Positions 39,400 through 46,555 of a DNA stretch of 64,000 nt are shown here, piece by piece (the first letter of the stretch is position 1; each line of letters begins with the position of its first letter). A model generated the notes under the pieces. The model did no database searches and was not told the origin of the DNA. It was given only the letters and a program-made list of their open reading frames with translations. Where the stretch lies: positions 1 to 64,000 of the forward strand of contig SCUS01000148.1 in assembly GCA_004297725.1 (NCBI GenBank), written 5' to 3'. A program made the position numbers and the translations under genes. Origin of the DNA: Myxococcaceae bacterium (GTDB lineage Bacteria; Myxococcota_A; Polyangia; Polyangiales; Ga0077539).

Positions 39400-42072
39400 A
39401 TGTCCGCATCGACGCTCTCCGTCGGGACGATCCTCGCGGATCGGTACGTCCTCGCCTCCCTGGCGCCGGTGTCCAACGCCCCCGAGGCGTGGTGCGCCTC
39501 CATGGCAGGCAACGAGCAGCCCGTGATGGTGCTGTACTTCCCCGCAGGGAGCCATTCCCCGCGAGCGATGCAGCGCATCGTCACCGAGGGGGCCGAGCTG
39601 CGCGAGCTGCGCCACCCCCGCGTCGGCGCCCTGCTCGACCTCGCGGTCGAGGCCCGAGGCGGCGTCTACGGCGTGACCCCGTGGTACGGCGACGACACGC
39701 TCGCCCGCCGACTGGAGCGCCAGGGGGTCTTCAACCTCCACGTCGCCGTCGCGCTGGTCTCCGACGTGCTCAGCGCCCTCGGCGTGCTGCACTCGCGCCG
39801 GCTGGCGCACCGCGCGGTCTCGCCCAGGGACGTCACCCTCTTCGTCGCCGACGACGGTCGGCTGAGGGCGCGGCTGATCCCCGGCGGGCAGCTCGCCGAG
39901 TTCGCTCGCGAGGGAGAGCTGAGGGAGCGCTCCGGCCCCGCCAGCGTCCCGATCGGTGGGGAGTACGCCGCGCCCGAGCAGTGGGACGGCGGAGACGCCA
40001 CCGCGGAGAGCGACGTGTGGGCGGCGGGGGTGATGTTCCACCGGCTGGCGGCCGGGGTGCTGCCCTTCGCGGGCGACGACACCACGCGCCTCGCCTCCGT
40101 CCGAGCCGGCGTCGTGCGCCTCTCCGACAGCCTCCCCCCCGCGGTGCTGGAGGTGCTGCGCCGCGCCCTCGACCGCCGCCCGAGCGGCCGATACACCGAC
40201 GCCGACGCGATGCGTGTGGCGCTCGAGTCCGCGGTCGCCGACTCCGCCCCGCTGGGATCGCCCGTGGGCCGCTCCGTCGCCCCCCTCCCCACGGCGCGTC
40301 CTCCCGGCCCGGCGCACGCCGACGACTTCGACCTCGACGACCTCGTGGCCGACCTCTCCCGCCGCTCGTCCAAGGGCCCGGCGCCCGCCACGAGCCGGCC
40401 GCCCGAGGCGATCGAGCAGGTCTCCGGCGCAGGGCCCACGCACCGCCCTCCGCTCTCCGCCTCGCTGGCGCCTCCGTCCATGCCTCCCGCCTCGTCGAAG
40501 GCCCCTCCCGAGCGCCCGATCAGCGGCTTCGACCTCGACAGCCTCGGCCCCCCTCCCGCGGGGAAGGTCGCCGCGCCTCCGGTCGCCCGCGGCGCAGGCA
40601 TCGTTCCAGGCCCCGCCCCCGAGGTCGTCGAGCCGCCGATCCCGTGGCGCGACTCGCAGGTGCACACCGCGCTCGAGGCGAAGTCCATCGACCGCACCCA
40701 CGTGAAGCGCGAGAAGCGCCCCCGGGGCATGAGCGTGGCCGCGGCGCTGGCGCTGGTGCTGCCGGTCACCGCGGGCTTCGCGTACCTGGGCTGGCGCTCG
40801 ATGCAGGGGCCCTCGACGCCGCCCCGCATCGAGCGCGTGCGCGCGCTGGAGCCCGAGCCGCTGCACCCGCAGCCCGTCGCGGCCGACGCCGCCGGGGCGG
40901 CGGGCGACGGGGCGACCGCGTGGAGCCCGCAGAGCGAGACGCAGGCGCCGACGGAGTTCGGGGAGCAGTTTCACCTGGCGCTGCCGTCGGGCCTCGACGG
41001 GCGCTCGACGCAGGCCTTCGTGTCCCACCTGACCACCGCCTCGTCGCTCGGGGCGGCGCACCCCCGGGGCTTCGCGAGCTGCGTCGAGGGGAGGGTGTTC
41101 ATGCACCGCGGCGGGGTGACGGCGCCGCTGGTCGAGGTCAGCGTGCCCGCGCGCTGCGAGAGCCAGGACATCGCGCTGGTGCCCGACCTCGACGGCGACG
41201 GCGCCGCCGACGTGGTGGCCGCCGACCGCACCCGCAGCGGGCTCCTGGTGGTGGGCTCGCGTCGCGGGGCGCTGCTGCGTCGGCTCGCGCTTCCGGGAGC
41301 GTGGGGCCTCGCGGGCCCGATCTCCCTGCCGCTGCGGGGGCGCCCCGAGCCCGGCGTGGTGGTCTTCGTGTCGAGCGAGTCGGGGGCCCCGACGCTGATG
41401 GCCGTCGGGCTACAGAGCGGCCGGGTGGCGTGGCGGCTGCCTGCCTCGATGCGCCCCGCGGAGCCCAGGGACTTCGGCCTGGTGGTCACCGGCGACCTCG
41501 ACGGCGACGGCGTCGAGGAGGTCGCCATGGGCATGCTGCGCGACGGCCAGCGCTGCGTGACGGTGCTCTCCGGCGCCACCGGGACGCCCCGCTGGGACAC
41601 GGCCTTCTGCCTGCCCGGCAGCGCCACGCAGTCGCTCAGCGCGGGCCCCGACCTGGACGGCGACGAGGCCCCCGACCTGCTGGTCTCCTCGGCGGCGGAC
41701 GGTCGGCTGCGGCTCGTGTCCGGCCGCACCGGCCGGGAGATCACCGTGGTGACCGCGCAGGGCCCTGAGCCCACCACGGGCTTCGGGGCGGCGTCCCTCT
41801 ACTCGCCCGACCTGGCGCGAGACGGCTACCCCGACATCGCGCTCACCCGGGCCACGACGCCCGACGCCACGCTGGAGGTCTACTCGGCCAACGACGGCCA
41901 CCGGCTGGGTACCTTCCCCCTGCACGGCGCGGCCGGGGCGGTGGTCGAGGCCAGCCAGGTGAGGGTGCAGTTCGCGAGGGATTTCCTCTACGCTGGGAGC
42001 GTCTCGCTGGTGGTGGCCTCGCCGGTGGGCGTCTTCGTGATCGGGGCTGCGCCGAGGCCGGAGGGCGTCTGA
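39400..42072 (+). CDS. Transmembrane pseudokinase with outside FG-GAP propeller
   Basis: An 890-residue protein. Residues 12-280 have a kinase fold outline (GEYAAPEQWDGG, ESDVWAAGVMFHRLAAG), but the catalytic parts are lost: Lys of the VAIK strand is replaced (PVMVLYF), HRD reads HRA at 137-139 and DFG is replaced by IPGG. It is therefore probably inactive. A 160-residue Pro/Ser-rich linker and one membrane helix (444-466) follow, then an outside beta-propeller with FG-GAP loops: VPDLDGDGAADVV, TGDLDGDGVEEVA, GPDLDGDEAPDLL and SPDLARDGYPDIA. This is a sensor-like layout with a scaffold inside. ATG 39400 is chosen; GTG 39319 is possible. Divergent from an active kinase. Confidence 0.88.
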   Translation: MSASTLSVGTILADRYVLASLAPVSNAPEAWCASMAGNEQPVMVLYFPAGSHSPRAMQRIVTEGAELRELRHPRVGALLDLAVEARGGVYGVTPWYGDDTLARRLERQGVFNLHVAVALVSDVLSALGVLHSRRLAHRAVSPRDVTLFVADDGRLRARLIPGGQLAEFAREGELRERSGPASVPIGGEYAAPEQWDGGDATAESDVWAAGVMFHRLAAGVLPFAGDDTTRLASVRAGVVRLSDSLPPAVLEVLRRALDRRPSGRYTDADAMRVALESAVADSAPLGSPVGRSVAPLPTARPPGPAHADDFDLDDLVADLSRRSSKGPAPATSRPPEAIEQVSGAGPTHRPPLSASLAPPSMPPASSKAPPERPISGFDLDSLGPPPAGKVAAPPVARGAGIVPGPAPEVVEPPIPWRDSQVHTALEAKSIDRTHVKREKRPRGMSVAAALALVLPVTAGFAYLGWRSMQGPSTPPRIERVRALEPEPLHPQPVAADAAGAAGDGATAWSPQSETQAPTEFGEQFHLALPSGLDGRSTQAFVSHLTTASSLGAAHPRGFASCVEGRVFMHRGGVTAPLVEVSVPARCESQDIALVPDLDGDGAADVVAADRTRSGLLVVGSRRGALLRRLALPGAWGLAGPISLPLRGRPEPGVVVFVSSESGAPTLMAVGLQSGRVAWRLPASMRPAEPRDFGLVVTGDLDGDGVEEVAMGMLRDGQRCVTVLSGATGTPRWDTAFCLPGSATQSLSAGPDLDGDEAPDLLVSSAADGRLRLVSGRTGREITVVTAQGPEPTTGFGAASLYSPDLARDGYPDIALTRATTPDATLEVYSANDGHRLGTFPLHGAAGAVVEASQVRVQFARDFLYAGSVSLVVASPVGVFVIGAAPRPEGV

Positions 42073-42097
42073 GCTGGGGCGCCGGGCGGTAGATGGG

Positions 42098-42126
42098 TTT
42101 TGTGTGGCGCGGGGCTGTGCTAGACG
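42098..42126 (+). promoter_or_regulatory. Candidate promoter of the SNF2 leader
   Basis: TTTTGT (42098-42103) and TAGACG (42121-42126), 17 nt apart. It would give a leader of about 185 nt before the SNF2 start codon. Confidence 0.35.
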
Positions 42127-42317
42127 GGTGGGGAAGACGTGGTGAGGTCGCGCGGGTGACCGACGATGCCTTGAAGAAGGCGATCGGTCGCGCGCAAGGG
42201 TCGAATCCACGGAGAGTGCCATTGCGTCCAGGCCACATGGGAGCAACGAGGGGCACCGGGCGCAGTGACGCCGCGGGGCGCCTCCCATGCGGAGACCGCT
42301 GAACGGGAGCGAAGTCG
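42127..42317 (+). ncRNA. Structured 5' leader of the SNF2 operon, candidate RNA element
   Basis: Three hairpins are visible. First (42151-42194): GACCGA pairs with TCGGTC and GCCTT with AAGGC around loop GAAG, with an outer CGCG/CGCG. Second: CATGGGAG (42236-42243) pairs perfectly with CTCCCATG (42284-42291), enclosing GGCG-CAGTGA-CGCC. Third: GCGG-AGA-CCGC. A ribosome site GGGAG lies after them, 9 nt before the GTG. I match it to no known riboswitch class. Confidence 0.4.
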
Positions 42318-45300
42318 GTGACGAATCTCGGTCCGAAAGACCCGAAGCAGGAAGAGGGCGACGAGCTGACGCGGGACGACGATTTCGGGCTGGACGAGCC
42401 CCCGGAGTCACCCGACGACGACGGCGACGACGGCGACGCGCTGCCGGAGATCCCGCGCGGAGACGAACCCCAGGACGGCGGCGTGCTGCCGCAGACCCCG
42501 GCGACGCTGGCCATCGCCCGCATGAGCGAGCGGCTGCTCTCCCGCACCGTCGGGATGAACGCCTACCAGAAGGGTCGCGGCTACGCGCGTCGGGGCCACG
42601 TGCTGGAGTCGTCCATCGACGGCTGGGCCGCCTCGGGCCGGGTGCACGGCCGCGCCGCGGAGCCCTACGAGGTGCGCGTCGACGTGTCCGAGCTGGGCAC
42701 CTTCACCTCCGCCTGCACCTGCCCGGCGTGGCGCGGGCCGGAGCGTCACTGCAAGCACGTCGCGGCGCTGCTGGTCGCCCTTCGCGACCGGATGAAGCCG
42801 CTGCGCGAGGCGGCGATGCAGCAGGCCGCGCAGGTCGCGCAGGCGCAGCACACCCGCGAGGAGGCCGACCGCCGCAAGGTGAAGGGCCGGCGCCCGCACC
42901 GCGGCGAGAGCGAGCACCCGCGCGAGGTGGTGGTGCTCGACCGCAGCGGGTCTCGGCTCGTGGGGAGCGTGACGCCCGCGGTCTCGACGCTGCCCACGGC
43001 GCCGGGCACGGTGGTCTCCGGCGAGAGCCGGATGAACTGGCAGGTGTGGCTCCCGCCGACGGACCCGCGGCGCGCGCCGGAGTTCGAGTACCGGCTGCAG
43101 CTCCGCCCGATGGCGATCGCGGTGACGGCCTTCAACGCCGAGTCGCGCACGGCCATGACGCCCGACGCGGCGCTCGAGGCGCTGGGCCCGTCGATGAGCC
43201 CGCACCGGTCGATCCTCCGGGTGCTCTCGCGCAACGCCCGGGGCGCCCGCCAGGCGGCGGTGGAGCTTCGTGGCGAGGACGCCGCGGAGCTCCTGACGCT
43301 GCTGCGAGGGCGGCGCGTGCTCATCGAGCCGACGCTGATGGAGCTTCGCTTCGTGGACGACCCGCTCATCCCGAAGATGGAGCTGGAGTCCGCCGGGGCG
43401 TCGAGCGTTCGCGCGAAGGTGGTCTTCGAGCGCAAGAGCGACGGACGGAAGTACAGCGGGGGTCAGGGCCTCTGGTTCGAGGGCACCCCGACCTGGCAGG
43501 TGGACACGGTGCAGGGCACCGCCCGCACGGTGGCCGACAGCGTCACGCCCGCGTGGCTCGAGCGGCTCTCCCGCGCCCCGATGATCCTCCACCCGGTGGA
43601 GGACCTCGGTCGGCTGCTGGGCGAGATCGTCCCCAAGGTGGCGCTGGCGCTGGGCACCGAGCTGCCCGACCTGTCGACGGTGGCCACGCTGGTGGACATC
43701 ACGCCGACCTTCATGCTCCGCGCGGAGGGTGACCTCAGCAAGGTGCGCGCGACGCTCCGCGCCTGCTACGGCGACGTGGAGCTCGACGTGCCGCCGGCCG
43801 ACCTGCCGCCGCCGCTCGCGATCATCCCGCCCCCGAAGACGGTCACCGAGGACGAGGGCTGGGCGAAGCCTCGGGTGATCCGCCGGGACATCGGCGCCGA
43901 GCGCATGGCCGCCGACCGGCTCTTCGAGCTGGGCCTCGGGCTGCCGGAGGAGCACTCCGGGTGGTTCGAGGCGAGCGGCGACAAGGCCGTGTCGTTCTGG
44001 ATGGAGGGCGTCGGCTCGCTGCCCGACGACTGGGACCGGTTCATCCCCGACGACCTGATGCACGTGCAGGTGCGAGACACGCCCGTCACCCCGAGGGCGC
44101 GCGTGGGCTCCGGCGTGGACTGGCTCTCGCTCGACGTGGAGTTCGTGAGCGAGGGCAGCAAGGTCAACGAGGAAGACCTGCGCCGCGCGCTGCTCGAGGG
44201 CCGGCGGCTGGTGCGCCTCGAAGACGGCACCTTCGCGCCCGTGTCGCGCGAGCAGGTCGACGAGGTGCTGCTGCGCATGGCGGAGATCTTCGCCCAGGGC
44301 AGGCAGCACATCCCGCTCTCCCAGGCGGGGCGGGTGCAGGACCTCCTGCGGCTGCTCCCCGGCGCGCGCGTCGAGCCCGCGGCGAAGGACCTCCTCGCGA
44401 GGCTCGCGGACCACGGCATGGTCGAGCAGGTGGCGCAGCCGAAGTCGCTCCACGCCACGATGCGGCCGTACCAGATCGAGGGCTTCTCGTGGCTGGTGTT
44501 CCTGCACCGGGCGAAGACCGGCGGGGTGCTGGCCGACGACATGGGCCTCGGCAAGACGCTCCAGACCCTGACGCTGCTGGCCTGGCTGAAGGAGGAGCAC
44601 CAGCGCACCCTCGACGCCGCCGCCGCGGCGCTGGCGCCCGTGGCCGCCGAGCTGGAGCCCGCGAAGGCGACGAAGGTCAAGAAGGTCGTCAAGAAGAAGG
44701 CCCCGGAGCCGGAGCCCGAGCCCGCGAAGGCCGTGAAGCCCAAGAAGGCCACGAAGAAGGTCGTCGAGGAGGCCGCCCCGGAGGCCGCCGCCCCGGCGCC
44801 GGTCGTGACCGTCGTGAAGGATCCGCCGAAGCGCGCGCCGCTCACCCTGGTGGTGGCGCCGACCTCGGTGGTCACCAACTGGCTCCGCGAGGTCAGCCGC
44901 TTCGCGCCGTCGCTTCGCGCGGTGGCCTGGACGGGCCCCGACCGCGAGAAGCGGCTGCACGAGCTCGACCACGCGGACATCGTCATCACCAGCTACGCGC
45001 TGCTGCGCCGGGACGAGGAGTTCCTGCAGCGGTACGAGTTCGCGTACGCGATTCTCGACGAGGCGCAGAACATCAAGAACCCGCTCTCGGCGACCGCGCG
45101 CGCGGCCAAGCGGCTGCGCTCGCAGCGGCGGCTGGCCCTCACCGGAACGCCCATCGAGAACCGCCTCTCGGAGATCTGGTCGATCTTCGACTTCCTCTCG
45201 CCGGGGATGCTGGGCGACCTCGCGACCTTCGAGGAGCGCTACGCCCGCCCCATCGACCGCGGCGACGCGGAGGCCATCCGCCGGCTGCGCGGGGTGATCC

Positions 45301-46100
45301 GCCCGCTGGTGCTGCGCCGCACCAAGAGCGAGGTCGCCAAGGACCTCCCCGAGCGCATCGTCGTCGAGCGCGAGGTCGACCTCCCGGTGCCGCAGCGCGC
45401 GCTCTACCAGCAGGTGCTGGGGCAGGTGCGGGCCAACGTGTTCGGCGAGATCGACCGCGTCGGCATCGGCAAGAGCCAGATCATGATCCTGGCGGGGCTC
45501 ACGAGGCTGCGTCAGGCGGCGTGCGACCCGCGGCTGCTGAAGGTGCCCGGGGACTTCAAGGACGAGGACGCCGGCAAGCTCGACGCGCTGCGGGAGATCA
45601 TCCAGGAGGCGATCCAGTCGGGTCACCGCACGCTGGTGTTCTCGCAGTTCGTCGAGATGCTCTCGCTCATCCGCAAGGCGCTCGAGCGCGACGGCGTCAC
45701 CTACGAGTACCTCGACGGCTCCAGCAAGGACCGTCAGGACAAGGTCGACCACTTCAACCGCAACGAGTCGGTGCCGGTGTTCCTGATCTCGCTCAAGGCG
45801 GGCGGCTCGGGGCTCAATCTCACCGGCGCGGACACGGTGGTCCACTTCGATCCGTGGTGGAATCCCGCCGTGGAAGATCAGGCCACGGACCGGGCGCACC
45901 GCATCGGACAGACCCGCGTGGTCACCGCGTACCGGCTCATCGCGCGGCAGACCATCGAGGAGAAGATCATGCAGCTCGGCGCCAAGAAGCGGGAGCTCGT
46001 CTCCAGCGTGCTGGGCGCCGAGGAGAACGTCAGCATGAAGGGCCTCACCCGCGCCGACGTCGAGATGCTGTTCTCGGAAGAGGGTGCTTCGAGCGAATGA
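42318..46100 (+). CDS. SWIM-domain SNF2/Rad54-family helicase-like ATPase
   Basis: A 1260-residue protein. The N-terminus (1-55) is very acidic. A SWIM zinc finger follows near 135-150 (CTCPAWRGPERHCKH). A central unassigned region leads to the SNF2 core (about 715-1255) with DDMGLGKT Walker A, ILDEAQNIKN (DEAQ), LTGTPIENRL, LKAGGSGLNLTGA and ATDRAHRIGQTR. It should be a DNA translocase that remodels protein-DNA complexes, not a strand-separating helicase. An Ala/Lys/Pro-rich insert of about 80 residues sits between motifs I and Ia. The GTG start has a GGGAG ribosome site. It overlaps the next gene by ATGA. Confidence 0.95.
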   Translation: MTNLGPKDPKQEEGDELTRDDDFGLDEPPESPDDDGDDGDALPEIPRGDEPQDGGVLPQTPATLAIARMSERLLSRTVGMNAYQKGRGYARRGHVLESSIDGWAASGRVHGRAAEPYEVRVDVSELGTFTSACTCPAWRGPERHCKHVAALLVALRDRMKPLREAAMQQAAQVAQAQHTREEADRRKVKGRRPHRGESEHPREVVVLDRSGSRLVGSVTPAVSTLPTAPGTVVSGESRMNWQVWLPPTDPRRAPEFEYRLQLRPMAIAVTAFNAESRTAMTPDAALEALGPSMSPHRSILRVLSRNARGARQAAVELRGEDAAELLTLLRGRRVLIEPTLMELRFVDDPLIPKMELESAGASSVRAKVVFERKSDGRKYSGGQGLWFEGTPTWQVDTVQGTARTVADSVTPAWLERLSRAPMILHPVEDLGRLLGEIVPKVALALGTELPDLSTVATLVDITPTFMLRAEGDLSKVRATLRACYGDVELDVPPADLPPPLAIIPPPKTVTEDEGWAKPRVIRRDIGAERMAADRLFELGLGLPEEHSGWFEASGDKAVSFWMEGVGSLPDDWDRFIPDDLMHVQVRDTPVTPRARVGSGVDWLSLDVEFVSEGSKVNEEDLRRALLEGRRLVRLEDGTFAPVSREQVDEVLLRMAEIFAQGRQHIPLSQAGRVQDLLRLLPGARVEPAAKDLLARLADHGMVEQVAQPKSLHATMRPYQIEGFSWLVFLHRAKTGGVLADDMGLGKTLQTLTLLAWLKEEHQRTLDAAAAALAPVAAELEPAKATKVKKVVKKKAPEPEPEPAKAVKPKKATKKVVEEAAPEAAAPAPVVTVVKDPPKRAPLTLVVAPTSVVTNWLREVSRFAPSLRAVAWTGPDREKRLHELDHADIVITSYALLRRDEEFLQRYEFAYAILDEAQNIKNPLSATARAAKRLRSQRRLALTGTPIENRLSEIWSIFDFLSPGMLGDLATFEERYARPIDRGDAEAIRRLRGVIRPLVLRRTKSEVAKDLPERIVVEREVDLPVPQRALYQQVLGQVRANVFGEIDRVGIGKSQIMILAGLTRLRQAACDPRLLKVPGDFKDEDAGKLDALREIIQEAIQSGHRTLVFSQFVEMLSLIRKALERDGVTYEYLDGSSKDRQDKVDHFNRNESVPVFLISLKAGGSGLNLTGADTVVHFDPWWNPAVEDQATDRAHRIGQTRVVTAYRLIARQTIEEKIMQLGAKKRELVSSVLGAEENVSMKGLTRADVEMLFSEEGASSE

Positions 46101-46555
46101 CCCCGGCGGAGCCCGACGCGGGGCCGCTCCCGCCGTGCGGGCTCTACCGCACCACCGCCGCGCTGGGTGACATCCCACCGGGGCGCCTCGTCTCCTTCCA
46201 CAACCACGGCGACCGCGGCCCCGGGGTCTTCCTCCCCACGGGCTGGATCCAGCACCGCGCGCAGTTCGGCGAGGTCGGCGCGGCCATCCCCTCGACGCGC
46301 TGGTCGCGCACCCTCGACCCCCTCGCGCCGGAGGGCGTCTACCGCGTGAGGGAGCCCTTCTACTGCTGCGAGAAGCAGTGCCGGCTCTTCGAGCGCGACC
46401 TGCTGGTGCAGCTCGCCTACACGCCCGAGGCCGCGCCGGTGGTGCTGGTCTTCGCCGCGCGTGACGGCGCGCTGGTGCCCACCGAGCCGGGCAACCTGGT
46501 CGAGCGGGCGACCGTCGCCCGCCTCAGCCCCGTGAAGGTGTCGGGATGGACCTGA
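46097..46555 (+). CDS. Small protein co-translated with the SNF2 ATPase
   Basis: A 152-residue soluble protein I do not recognise. It contains PPGRLVSFHNHGDRGPGVFLPTGW-like beta segments (two prolyl-glycyl turns) and a Cys-rich turn FYCCEKQCRLFE that may bind metal. No signal peptide or membrane helix. Its ATG overlaps the SNF2 stop (ATGA), and its 3' end overlaps the TonB-receptor start by 10 nt, so it bridges the two. A partner role for the SNF2 protein is possible but unproven. Confidence 0.75.
   Translation: MTPAEPDAGPLPPCGLYRTTAALGDIPPGRLVSFHNHGDRGPGVFLPTGWIQHRAQFGEVGAAIPSTRWSRTLDPLAPEGVYRVREPFYCCEKQCRLFERDLLVQLAYTPEAAPVVLVFAARDGALVPTEPGNLVERATVARLSPVKVSGWT

Noticed and set aside
42196..42210. 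A T-loop-like sequence (GGGTCGAATCC) in the SNF2 leader, suggesting a tRNA
   Set aside because: No acceptor, D or anticodon arm can be built around it. The only tRNA I support is tRNA-Pro at 18644-18717.
42408..46178. A 1256-codon open frame on the minus strand opposite the SNF2 gene, and similar long frames opposite murJ, the P450 and other genes
   Set aside because: GC-rich codon bias leaves long frames without stops in other phases. The products are Arg/His/Gly/Pro-rich with no recognisable motif, whereas the opposite frames encode clear families.
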